Positions 46,680-55,647 of a stretch of 64,000 bases of DNA are shown piece after piece. Numbering within the stretch: position 1 is the first letter of the stretch; each line of letters opens with the position of its first letter. The notes under the pieces are model-generated. The model did no database searches. It worked only from the letters and a program-made list of their open reading frames with translations, and was not told the origin of the DNA. Origin of the DNA: Pycnococcus provasolii. Its lineage: Eukaryota; Chlorophyta; Pseudoscourfieldiophyceae; Pseudoscourfieldiales. A program made the position numbers and the translations under genes. Where the stretch lies: the NCBI GenBank assembly GCA_049487715.1, contig CP150561.1, forward strand, positions 186,001-250,000, written 5' to 3'.

Positions 46680-48485
46680 ATGGCCGGCCTGCGTCCGCTC
46701 AGGTTCGTCCTCGCCGTCGCGGCGGCGGCGAGTGTGCTCGCGGCTGTAGCGGCCGCGCCGGTCACCTCGCTCCGTGGTCTTTCCAGCCTCTCCTGCGCCG
46801 AGGAAGGCCGTGCGCAGCTGACGCCCCTTTACACGACGCGACTGCCGCGCTCCGCGAAGGTGGGGCCGAAGTGCCCTCGTGTATTCGAGGATGCGGCGTC
46901 GCAGGGCGCGGCGGTGGCGGCGAGCCGATTAGAGTCGACAAAGCTTCTCGGCGAGGCAGCACGTTTCGTCGGCGCTGCACCACACGCAGAGACTGTGGTG
47001 GCTATCGCCGCCGCTGCGGATGGGCAGCCTGTCAGCGGCGGCGATATCAAGCGAGTCACAGACGCGATGCGAGCAGTAACCTCCACGAAGGGTCGCTACC
47101 TGCTCGTTTCCACGGGAAGTGTGCCATTCGCCGTGCTTGCGAACCGAGCAGCGCTGGCCAGCCATGCAACGGCACTGCTACTTGCCACTCCCGACGACAC
47201 CTCCTGGCTACGCAGGGCAGGCGCTGGTGGTTTTGTCGACGCGGCGTTCAAGGCTGTGTTATCTGGAGCCGCAGACGCCGTCTTTGCAGAGTCCAACTCA
47301 GCGGTACTTGGCCCTGCCATAGTGCGTCGAAGCACGTTCGCCTCTGTCGGTGGCTTCGACGAGCACCTGGAAGTTCCCTCCGACGCCAGCCCAAGTGCTT
47401 GTGGATTTGGCGCACTACATCGGCGCATGCTCGTGGCTGATCTAGAAAGACGACTGGGTGCGCAATCTTCTCGCGTGAGGCGTCACGACGCATCAAAGGA
47501 GTGGGCAACACAAGGTTCGGAAGTGCTCGCACACGTTCCGCTGCCAAGCTTGCCACGTGCAGATCGCCTATGTGCGCCGCGCAGTTCGCCGCCCTCTTGT
47601 GCCAGCAGCAATAAGGAGGAGCTCGCGCCAGTGGCCACGGTGATTCTGCAGTACTTCCGTCGCGCGCGCAATGTCGCGCGCATTGGAGCTGCGATGAGAC
47701 GCATTCCGGTGGAGGTGTACGTGAATGACGACAGCATGAGTGAAATTGGCCCATGGCTTCGCAGTCTTCCCCTGCGTCACGGCTGGCTGCATCTTGCGCA
47801 GGACATTCACGAAATCCGCGCGTACAATCGCCTCACTCCCGCAGCCTCAACCGAACTGGTCGTGCTTGGCCAGGATGATGACGTTCCAAGCCCGCGCGAT
47901 CGACCTGTTGGGCGATGGCTTGCCAAAGCCCTGGTGCTATTTAGGCGATACCCCGCCATGGCGATGCTTGGCGCGTACCGTGGCCGCTTCGACGACGGCA
48001 AGCGTATGAAGGGCAACAACTGCAACGACGGCTCAAAGTACGGTGCAGAGCCACACACAGATCCGCTTGGCGAAACACGTCGCATCCCCTCGGGCAAGGG
48101 CGGCTTCATGTTTATCTACAAAGTTAACATGGGCCCGCTGATGATAAGAAGAAGCGTGTTCCAGAAGCTGGGCATGTTTAATCTTAACTTCAGCTGCGCG
48201 GGTGAGGCTGGCATGGGCTTCGACTTCGAGTACTCCGTGCGTCTATGGAAGGAGGGATACAAGGTTGGCCTCTACGACGCAAAGTGGGCACATCGCATTG
48301 GCGACTCGATGTCCACCGGCACGCACAAAGGTAAGGCGAATGCAATCACGCGAACCAACGAGAGACGCAACAACGCGCAGCTCTACAAAATGTATCCCAG
48401 CTTTCACCACCGCAAGGGCACCGACGTGGCCAAGCGAGCCAACCGACTCTCCGCTAAGAGAGGAGGAGAAGGTGGTGGTGAATGA
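46680..48485 (+). CDS. Secretory-pathway glycosyltransferase with two GT-A-like regions
   Basis: The gene encodes 601 residues. A signal peptide or type II anchor (LRFVLAVAAAASVLAAVAAA) is followed by two glycosyltransferase-like halves. The first (about residues 75-260) ends in VGGFDEHLEVP and CGFGALHRRMLVADLERRLG, like the C-terminal part of GT2 enzymes, but a DxD motif was not seen. The second (about 310-570) begins VATVILQYFRRARNVARIGA. It has the DxD-type motif in VVLGQDDDVPSPRD and continues MIRRSVFQKLGMFNLNFSC, GMGFDFEYSVRLWKEGYKVG and AKWAHRIGD. Only the second half looks catalytic. It should act in the Golgi on glycans; donor and acceptor are unknown. The C terminus is basic and Gly-rich. 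Confidence 0.75.
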   Translation: MAGLRPLRFVLAVAAAASVLAAVAAAPVTSLRGLSSLSCAEEGRAQLTPLYTTRLPRSAKVGPKCPRVFEDAASQGAAVAASRLESTKLLGEAARFVGAAPHAETVVAIAAAADGQPVSGGDIKRVTDAMRAVTSTKGRYLLVSTGSVPFAVLANRAALASHATALLLATPDDTSWLRRAGAGGFVDAAFKAVLSGAADAVFAESNSAVLGPAIVRRSTFASVGGFDEHLEVPSDASPSACGFGALHRRMLVADLERRLGAQSSRVRRHDASKEWATQGSEVLAHVPLPSLPRADRLCAPRSSPPSCASSNKEELAPVATVILQYFRRARNVARIGAAMRRIPVEVYVNDDSMSEIGPWLRSLPLRHGWLHLAQDIHEIRAYNRLTPAASTELVVLGQDDDVPSPRDRPVGRWLAKALVLFRRYPAMAMLGAYRGRFDDGKRMKGNNCNDGSKYGAEPHTDPLGETRRIPSGKGGFMFIYKVNMGPLMIRRSVFQKLGMFNLNFSCAGEAGMGFDFEYSVRLWKEGYKVGLYDAKWAHRIGDSMSTGTHKGKANAITRTNERRNNAQLYKMYPSFHHRKGTDVAKRANRLSAKRGGEGGGE

Positions 48486-49147
48486 TGACGATTGTTGTAC
48501 AAATAAGAAAAAATTGTGTATTATGATGATAGAATCTGATTGAGTATAGTAGAGAGAGATGGTCACCTACCTATTATTATTAACATGCATCCGTCCTCCT
48601 GCATTGATGATTCATGCGAAGCATGTACTACCCATACCGTTGAGTGCGTTCGCAGTGCTTGTGTAGCTTGTTCCAGTAGCCGCGAAGGAGTTCTTGCTTC
48701 AAATCTTCTAGCTGCTTTCCAGACGGAACTTCGACGTATGACGTATCCGTGCTTATTCATCAAGGCTGCCCATGTCGGATATACCACGTTACGTAACGTA
48801 GGTATGATGTTGGTGTTATAGTCGTCTTGTTCTGTGACGTGAATCCATTTTGCCCATATTATGTGTAATGTGTTCGCGTGCACAAGACAAGACCGGGATC
48901 CCGCCCGGGCCCGGCACAAATGCCATTCAAAGCTTCCAGCTAGAGGAGTTCCACAACGGACGGATCGAATTAAGAATTTTTGGGCCCCTGTTTCATCGAT
49001 TCAAAACTGGATCTTGACCGCCGTCGCGCGTGCAAAACGTACGTCGTACCATTCTTATTGTGTGCTTTACGAACATCGTTTAGTCAGTCAACAACAACAA
49101 CAACAACAACAACACTTAACTCATTCGGCGGTCAATACTCAATAATA
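48486..49147. other. 662-bp spacer, lower GC, possible minus-strand gene remnant
   Basis: AT-richer than its neighbours. It holds one minus-strand open frame (reported separately) and a CAA trinucleotide run (about 49088-49112) in the probable 5' UTR of the kinase gene. Confidence 0.4.
48563..48919 (-). pseudogene. Possible gene remnant, minus strand
   Basis: A 118-codon open frame without a usable ATG reads more like protein than its surroundings (IIWAKWIHVTEQDDYNTNII, then NVVYPTWAALMNKHGYVIRR and SSVWKAARRF). Composition differs from the GC-rich genes nearby. It could be a decayed fragment or an exon of an unseen gene. No family was recognised, and a chance frame cannot be excluded. Confidence 0.2.
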
Positions 49148-50426
49148 ATGGCTGCGGCAACGACGGAGACGTCATATCCATGCCTGCTCGCTGGCGCGGT
49201 GCTTGGGGGAGGCAGGTATGTCGTCGTGCGTGAAATCAACCGAGGCGGCGCGGCGGTTGTCTACGAGGCGGTGGATCGCGAAATGCAAATGGCGGTTGCA
49301 ATCAAAGCAGTCATATTAGACGTGCGCACGCGGGATGCACAGGTACGAAATTTCCTCTGGACAGCAACAAGTTCTATTATTCCTTTCAGTTTCCGCTGAA
49401 ATTGTGATGAGACGGAGCTCACAATCAAATTACTATTAGGTGACACGGGAGCGCGTTGAGCGAGAGATCAAGAATGCAGCGGTCATCACCCATGAGAACG
49501 TCATACGATTGCTCAACGTCTTTGCCGAAGGCAACTGTCTTGCTCTGGTGCTTGAGCTTGTACGAGGATGTGATTTGCTGGAGCTGATCAACAACAGCGG
49601 TGGTATGCTCACCGAGTCAATGGCTCGCCATTATTTTCTACAGCTCGTTTCTGGCGTGGAATATCTGCATCAACGAGGAGTTTGTCATCGTGATCTTAGT
49701 TAAGTACTTTGCGTCTTCTTCTTCGTAATGCACATGGTGCAATACAACGAGCATCATCATCACAAAAATCACAAAAATTCTAACAATACCAAACACCACC
49801 ACACAACAATCAATGATGACTCACTCCTCATGACGATACTCACGACAGAACCTGAAAACTGCATGGTTGATCTGGCGACGAATCAGCTAAAGATTATTGA
49901 TCTTGGATTGTCAAAGCACATGCAGTCGGCACGTACGCTTGGCATTGGTACGCCTGATTACATGGCACCCGAGCTTGTCTTACGTCCGAGCTATTCGTTA
50001 CCGCAAACACCGGCGCTGGGTACCGTGATGGAGGAGGAAGGCGGAGCCGGTGTTGCAGGAGGTGCTGCAGCACCATCACCGGCATCGGTCGCCGGCGCGA
50101 GCGGTGACGCGTTTGCAAGCACTACAGCTACTACAAGAGGATACGATGCGAGTGCCGCGGATGTGTGGAGCATGGGGGCAACTCTTTACCTGATGGTGTG
50201 TGGAGCGTATCCGTTTGAGGATCCCAGCCAGCCACGTAACCTCGCCGCCACGCTTCGCAACGTGTCGCAGGGCAAGTACCGCCCTCTTCCTCGGCACCTG
50301 AGTGCGGAAGTGGGTCACTTGCTTTCTCGCATGTTCGACCCGGATCCGACGCGGCGCATCACGCTTCGCGAGATCCGCGAGGCGAGCTGGTGCCAGCAAA
50401 ACCAAAACGCCGCGGCGCAAGCTTGA
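49148..50426 (+). CDS. Protein kinase, SNF1/CAMK-like, three exons
   Basis: Exons: 49148-49342, 49440-49698 and 49849-50426. Introns of 97 and 150 nt are GT-AG, phases 0 and 1; the second rebuilds HRDLKPEN exactly. The product is 343 residues. Motifs: Gly loop INRGGAAVVYEAVDR (last glycine missing), VAIK lysine, alpha-C VEREIKNAAVITHENVIRLL, catalytic HRDLKPEN and APE in GIGTPDYMAPELVL. Two oddities are visible. The Mg-binding triad is DLG (KIIDLGLSKH) rather than DFG. Also, about 60 Gly/Ala/Pro/Thr-rich residues separate APE from the next conserved block, SAADVWSMGATLYLMVCGAYPF. Catalytic residues are all present, so it should be active. DLG and the alpha-C sequence resemble the CAMK/SnRK group; a more exact assignment is not possible. 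Confidence 0.88.
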
Positions 50427-50743
50427 AGGCGCTCAAGTGCTCAACAGCGGCACAGCAGCGTTCACGACACAAACATCGAGCAGCGAGAGCACTCGAGCAG
50501 CGACCGCTGTCACACGACATCCGGCTATGCACGTAGTTGGTAGGACGACAAAGTGTGACACTGATGAGAATTTTTAGGGGAAAAGAAAAGTGAGAAAGGT
50601 TAGGTTAACCCCTAACACCTACCCCTAACCCCTTCTCCCCAGAACTTCTCCCCACCCTTTTTTACATACTCCCCTTTTTCTCCGCCATTGTTCCACCTCC
50701 TCCTCCAAATGCCGACGCACGTGTTAGTAGGGGGCCTGCACGC
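50427..50743. promoter_or_regulatory. Head-to-tail spacer with degenerate telomere-like motifs
   Basis: This 317-bp spacer, upstream of the MYB gene, contains CCCCTAAC-type motifs at 50599-50632 and C-rich runs. No coding signal was seen. Confidence 0.4.
50599..50632. repeat. Degenerate telomere-like island
   Basis: TTAGGTTAACCCCTAAC followed by further CCCCTAACC variants lies about 110 bp upstream of the MYB-gene ATG. Confidence 0.6.
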
Positions 50744-52999
50744 ATGAAAAAGCCGCCGCCGCCGCCGCTGCCGCCGCCGCTGCCGACGCCGCCGCCGCCG
50801 CCCGCCGCCGTCGCGCCTCCCTCGCTCGCACTGTCAGCAAATGTGCCCACGCAGCTCGAGGCGCACTACGACGCGCTGCGCACAAGCGTGGCGGCGCACG
50901 CATTCGCGGACGCGGCGCCGCACGCCAGCTATATCGTGGAGGCGGCGCTGGAAAGAGCGGAGACGACTCGCAAGGACTACTTTGGACTTGTAGAGAGCAG
51001 GCACAGGGCGCTGCCGCTGCTAGACCACGGCGCGGAGCTCGCGGCGGAGACCTGCTCGGCACTCGGCACGTCGCACGCAGCTGCGATGGAGCTCGCGCGA
51101 ACTGCCCGAGGAAGTCTTCCAAAATTCGCAGCCTTCTGGCACAACGCTCCGCAGCACACTCGCCTGCGTGCTTCTGACGGCGTCGTCAGCGCTGCTATGG
51201 CGCACGCCTGCGCGCCGGGTGCGAGCGCGAATGACGTAAGGCGCACGTCCAGGCGTTTGGGCACATTTCTGAGCTGGCGCAGCGAATACACAGCTCAAGA
51301 TGGACATACCGAAAGAAATGATGCACAGTACGTGGAAGGTGCACGCGAATGTGCCGACACGACGTGCAACACGTCGGTTGTGCGAGAACTGCAACGAGTG
51401 GCCAATGATATGGGTGGTGTCGACGCGCTTTTCGCGCACCGCGTATTAGTCAACATGCTCAACTTCATTCAGTGGCGTTCCGGAGCAGGGCATCCAGATG
51501 CCGTCTATGGGAGCGGTGCATATCCGTCGCTCTTTCCAGACGGCGTGGGATCTGGAATGGCAGCGAGGGCACACGAGCACATTGTACAGGCAAATTTCGG
51601 AGATGCCGTGCACTCTGACGTATCGTCGATGTTCTTTCGTGCCAGCGCTATGCATGCGGCTGGCAAATTTGACGAGGCAGGAGATGTCCTCGATCAAGCG
51701 TGCAATGCTGGCGCGGATGCTGATGCGACGGCACTGCGTGCAGCATACTGGCTGCATGTTTGTCTCAAAACTTTTTACGGTGGCGATGGCATCGATGAGG
51801 CTGAGGTGGCTGTGGCATCACACCTGCGTCGCGACAGCTCAAATCGCGAGTGGATCGAGTGCCTCGCTGCGCTGACTACGGATCCAATTGCACTTTTTAC
51901 GCCTCTCATCGCTCACGTCAGCGAGCAGCCAAATGAGTGCTATGGATGGCAGCGTCTAGCGAAGATGATGGTTGACGCGTCAGGAGTGCCGTGCCAATTT
52001 CTCAGCATGTGGAAATTGCCCAACGCTACTGCGTGGTGGCATCTCACACCTGTGGAGGGTCTTGACTCTCTAGAAGCTCCCGTGATGAAGTTCCCGTGGA
52101 AACGGCTTAGCTCGACATGGAAACGGCATGCGAGTGTGGAGGACAACAATGTTCAAGCCAATGGTGACGACACACCTCAACTTGTGCTGCCGTTGCCAAA
52201 AAACACACATTGGCGCAACGTGCTAAGTCGTGTCGGCACACATGTACAAGACTTGATGTACTGGTGCACATCACGTCGCCATTGTCGTCCACCAACAAAA
52301 GGCAGAAATGAGCTTCAGGACATTCTTAAAAGCGCTAGCGTGCAAATGCGGCGCAGGGTATTGCTGACAACCTATCTGCGCATGCTCGTCACGCTCACGC
52401 TTGCAGAATGGGCACGGCGCGACGCAAGAAAAAGAACCAAGGATCCGCAAGACGTGATCGATTTGCGCAACAAGCTTAGGCATGCATGCAAAGAATGGTA
52501 CATTTTTGCGAATGAAAACGACAAACCCGCCATGTCGCTTCGTCGCCGTGTCGAACTGCAACCGATTGGGCTACCATCTCTGCCAGCGTTGTTACCAGCT
52601 CCGCCAGCGAAACCAAATCAGGAGGAGTCGAATTTGTACACGAACGGAAAATCGCGGAGCACATCTGCGGAAATTGATCCGCCGAACTTGGATGCCAGCG
52701 AGAGTGGCGGAGCTCTCAATACGAATACCGCACACAGGGAAACTGTTGTACCAAAACGGAAAGACCGCCAGGGTCTTTACAACAAGATATCTTGGACAGC
52801 TGAAGAGCACAACAAATTCCTCGACGGCCTTCACAAGTACGACAAAAATATACATAGTCGTTATAGACAAATTGCACTGCACGTGGGAACCAAGAGTCGT
52901 AGACAGGTGGCAAGTCACGCACAGAAACACTTCATGAAAGAGCAGAAGGAGAAAGAAGAAGCTGGCACAAGCGCGGGGCGAAAGCGCAAGCGCCAATGA
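50744..52999 (+). CDS. MYB-related protein with SHAQKHF-type domain at the C terminus
   Basis: The gene encodes 751 residues starting with a polyproline tract. The N-terminal and central 600 residues are helical with some TPR-like spacing (MHAAGKFDEAGDVLDQACNA, ATALRAAYWLHVCLKTFYGG). I did not recognise a family there. Residues about 675-730 are a single MYB repeat: ISWTAEEHNKFLDGLHKYDK, then RYRQIALHVGTKSRRQVASH, then AQKHFMKEQ. The SHAQK(Y/H)F signature belongs to plant-type MYB-related (LHY/CCA1, 1R-MYB) transcription factors. The tail is basic (GRKRKRQ), a likely nuclear signal. A DNA-binding role is inferred from this domain; the long N-terminal part is unusual for 1R-MYB proteins. Confidence 0.8.
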   Translation: MKKPPPPPLPPPLPTPPPPPAAVAPPSLALSANVPTQLEAHYDALRTSVAAHAFADAAPHASYIVEAALERAETTRKDYFGLVESRHRALPLLDHGAELAAETCSALGTSHAAAMELARTARGSLPKFAAFWHNAPQHTRLRASDGVVSAAMAHACAPGASANDVRRTSRRLGTFLSWRSEYTAQDGHTERNDAQYVEGARECADTTCNTSVVRELQRVANDMGGVDALFAHRVLVNMLNFIQWRSGAGHPDAVYGSGAYPSLFPDGVGSGMAARAHEHIVQANFGDAVHSDVSSMFFRASAMHAAGKFDEAGDVLDQACNAGADADATALRAAYWLHVCLKTFYGGDGIDEAEVAVASHLRRDSSNREWIECLAALTTDPIALFTPLIAHVSEQPNECYGWQRLAKMMVDASGVPCQFLSMWKLPNATAWWHLTPVEGLDSLEAPVMKFPWKRLSSTWKRHASVEDNNVQANGDDTPQLVLPLPKNTHWRNVLSRVGTHVQDLMYWCTSRRHCRPPTKGRNELQDILKSASVQMRRRVLLTTYLRMLVTLTLAEWARRDARKRTKDPQDVIDLRNKLRHACKEWYIFANENDKPAMSLRRRVELQPIGLPSLPALLPAPPAKPNQEESNLYTNGKSRSTSAEIDPPNLDASESGGALNTNTAHRETVVPKRKDRQGLYNKISWTAEEHNKFLDGLHKYDKNIHSRYRQIALHVGTKSRRQVASHAQKHFMKEQKEKEEAGTSAGRKRKRQ

Positions 53000-53022
53000 T
53001 TGCTTATGTATGTACATCAATT

Positions 53023-53027
53023 TGTAA
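53023..53027 (+). terminator. TGTAA poly(A) signal of the MYB gene
   Basis: TGTAA lies 24 nt after the stop, in the 55-bp convergent spacer. Confidence 0.55.
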
Positions 53028-53044
53028 TCAAGATCACAAATAAT

Positions 53045-53049
53045 TTACA
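53045..53049 (-). terminator. TGTAA poly(A) signal of the ribokinase fusion
   Basis: TGTAA on the minus strand lies five nt after the stop. Confidence 0.5.
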
Positions 53050-53054
53050 CAATC

Positions 53055-55268
53055 TCACGCGTTTGTCTCAAGCACCTCTAGCGTGGTCATCGCGTCATAT
53101 TCGAGAAGTGCACCGCGTACCTCGCTGTTGCGCTCCAGCTGGACAGCACGGTCCCAGAGTGCTTTGAAACGGCGGATGTTGTGCTCCGCCTCGCGCACAG
53201 GATCCTCGTTGCGCGGGAACGTATCAAAATATACGTGCCCCTCATATCCCGTCGTCCGCAGCCAGAAGACGAGCTCGAGCGCCGCGGCACCATGCACGGA
53301 CCCGAATGCCAAACCATCTTCGGCGCCGAGCCTACTGTGGCCGTCACCAATCTGCAGGCCGAAGAGCTTACCCGCCCCGGCAACCATGGCAAGACTTTGT
53401 GCTGGGTTCTCTCCCGCAGCTAGAAGGTGACCAAAGTCAAGGGTGAGCCCAAAGTTATCGCGACCCACACGCTCGGCGAGCAGGAGAGCTGCACCAGTGC
53501 TCGGGACGAAAGAAAAGCGCGCCGCCTCATCCGTTGGCTTGAATTCCAACGACAACTTTACACCCACGCACGCGTCACTCGCTGCCCTGTACGCATTTAC
53601 CATCCTTGCCTCAGCCTCCGTGTAATTGGCTTGCAGGTGGTAGTCATATCCATCAAACTGGGGCCACACCACAACTTCATCTGTCCCTAGCCGCTTCGCC
53701 CACTCACATCCTTCCGCCGTCAGTTGCACCGCAGCCGTGCGCACAACCTCGCTCGGGTTAGAGAAGGCGCCCTGACGGAAGTGCTCCTCGGGAAAGCGCA
53801 TGCAAACGGCACCGGCTCTTAGCCCCGCGCGCGCGAGAGCACCTAGTACGTCCTCGGTCGCGAGGCCTCGCAGGTGTTGAGGGTAATTGAAATCCACAAG
53901 ATCGAGCCCGCGCACTTCGCCTTGGCGCGCAACCCAGCCCAGTACGTCATTGCTAACACTATCGTCGACAAGGTCTCGCCGCGAGCGCATGGAGTTGAGC
54001 CGCGACCCGAAGAGCAGCGGGAAGGATGGTTCTGATTTCTCGCGTCGACCGGCGTTGGATATTTCTCGCTCCGAGCAGGAGGGAGCAGGCGGCGTGGGCG
54101 ACAGCTTTTCATCGAGGAGAGTCTCAGCCTCCGCGCGTGTTGGAAGGCTCGGCACCGCTCCCAAGCGTGACACGGCGACGGCACCCGCTGCGGATGCCAG
54201 TTTCAGGCACTCCTCCAGAGGCCGTCGTTCGGCGAGAGCGACGGCGAAAGCAGCTCTGAACGAATCGCCAGCTCCCGTCACGTCGCGGACGACACCACCT
54301 GGAACCGCGACGGGTGGCTGGAATATAGGAGCCGATTCCTGCTCCGAACCGGGCCGTGGCACGAGAACACTGCCACGTTCGCCAAGCGTGACCACGACGG
54401 CATTCGCGCCGCGCTCCTGTAGTGCGCGCGCCGCCGCCAGAACGTCTTGATCGGTGGCTGTCGACGCCCCGCCGGAGAGGCGTGCGAGCTCGGACTCGTT
54501 CGGGCAAAGGTAGTCGACGTTTTGCAGGAGGCTCCTGCTGAATGGCCGGTCCTCTCCACCGACGTCCTGAATCACGATGGCACCAGCTTTCTTGGCAGCC
54601 TGCGCAACGTGTTCGTTTACGTGCTCAGGGATTTCTCTCTGCAGCATCACGACTGCGGCGCCTTCGACAAGTCCTTCGTAAAACTGGCTATTGTCGTCGA
54701 CATCGTCGGGCCACGCGGAGTTGGCGCCACCCACGACGACACTTCCCACCTCCCCGCTTTCCTGTAGGAACACGAGTCCCTGTCCTGACGTCATGCCTTC
54801 GACGGACGCGCAACGCGACACGTCCACACCCTCTGCTGCGATGGCGTCACGCAGCTCACGTCCTTGCGCGTCTGCGCCAAATCGCGCGGCAAAGCTCGGG
54901 CTGGGGTACCCTTCTGCCGCCATCCTCGCGGCTGCGACAGCTTGGTTCGCGCCCTTGCCTCCCACGGCCATCGATGTGCGTGGCGACAGGGATGTGACCG
55001 TCTCCCCTGGCGTGGGTAAGGTTGAGACACGCACGGTGATGTCTGCATTGATTGCACCAATGACGGCGATGCGTCCCATAGATAATCCCAAAGAAATCCC
55101 TTGATGAAATGGTGGTATGGTGGATGATAAAACAACTCCACCACCACCACACGCACACATGAAAAAACTCGAAGAACAAAGAACAAGAAACACGACATTG
55201 ACATAATAACGAAAATGCGGGAAAGGTAATGCTTTCCTCCTCCTCCTCGTCGTCGCCATTATCACCAT
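53055..55268 (-). CDS. Ribokinase + xylose-isomerase-like TIM-barrel fusion
   Basis: The frame encodes 737 residues from ATG 55268, or 674 from ATG 55079 (MGRIAVIGAINADITVRV), which is where ribokinases begin. The longer N terminus has RRRRK and a hydrophobic stretch (VNVVFLVLCSSSFFMCACGG) that could be a signal or anchor. The PfkB ribokinase domain spans about 1-320 of the short form: MAVGGKGANQAVAAARMAAE, VVMLQREIPEHV, VVVTLGERGSVL and the catalytic DVTGAGDSFRAAFAVAL. A basic linker leads to a TIM-barrel domain (about 365-650) of the sugar isomerase/epimerase superfamily: VRGLDLVDFNYPQHLRGL, KLSLEFKPTDEAARFSFVPS, NFGLTLDFGHLLAAGENPAQ and GHVYFDTFPRNEDPVREA. Glu, Asp and His metal ligands are visible. 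The pair could isomerise and then phosphorylate a pentose in one polypeptide. Substrate is unknown. Confidence 0.9.
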   Translation of the reverse strand: MVIMATTRRRRKALPFPHFRYYVNVVFLVLCSSSFFMCACGGGGVVLSSTIPPFHQGISLGLSMGRIAVIGAINADITVRVSTLPTPGETVTSLSPRTSMAVGGKGANQAVAAARMAAEGYPSPSFAARFGADAQGRELRDAIAAEGVDVSRCASVEGMTSGQGLVFLQESGEVGSVVVGGANSAWPDDVDDNSQFYEGLVEGAAVVMLQREIPEHVNEHVAQAAKKAGAIVIQDVGGEDRPFSRSLLQNVDYLCPNESELARLSGGASTATDQDVLAAARALQERGANAVVVTLGERGSVLVPRPGSEQESAPIFQPPVAVPGGVVRDVTGAGDSFRAAFAVALAERRPLEECLKLASAAGAVAVSRLGAVPSLPTRAEAETLLDEKLSPTPPAPSCSEREISNAGRREKSEPSFPLLFGSRLNSMRSRRDLVDDSVSNDVLGWVARQGEVRGLDLVDFNYPQHLRGLATEDVLGALARAGLRAGAVCMRFPEEHFRQGAFSNPSEVVRTAAVQLTAEGCEWAKRLGTDEVVVWPQFDGYDYHLQANYTEAEARMVNAYRAASDACVGVKLSLEFKPTDEAARFSFVPSTGAALLLAERVGRDNFGLTLDFGHLLAAGENPAQSLAMVAGAGKLFGLQIGDGHSRLGAEDGLAFGSVHGAAALELVFWLRTTGYEGHVYFDTFPRNEDPVREAEHNIRRFKALWDRAVQLERNSEVRGALLEYDAMTTLEVLETNA

Positions 55269-55647
55269 GATGCGAAGAATGAGAGGTTGGTAAGACAGAA
55301 AAAAAAAAGGGGAGAGGAAAGATCGAAACCCCTAACTCGGCACCCGAAAAGGGAACAAATTGACAGCTATGGCGTCGCGCCGAAAGTCAACATGCGACAC
55401 GACATTGCAGGCTTTTAAAACCACGTGTTGGTGACATGCTGTTCTTATCCATTTTCTTTTCGGCATTAACCTTAGTGTGCACGACCTACATGCTCATGAC
55501 GAACGCGATCCGCTGAGACCACCACCACCACCACCACCACCACCACCACCAACAACACCAGACGACCGGTCATTCAAATTTTCATTTTGTACACAGCATA
55601 GCATCTATATTTTAATATAATGTACACAAGAAACTTTCCCAACAGCT
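55269..55647. other. 379-bp head-to-tail spacer
   Basis: 3' flank of the ankyrin gene with AT-rich sequence, a CAC trinucleotide run (about 55519-55552) and the promoter of the ribokinase fusion. No coding signal was seen. Confidence 0.4.

Noticed and set aside
53055-55268. Two separate genes (ribokinase and isomerase) instead of a fusion
   Set aside because: No stop, intron sites or promoter-like gap in the linker; one continuous frame.
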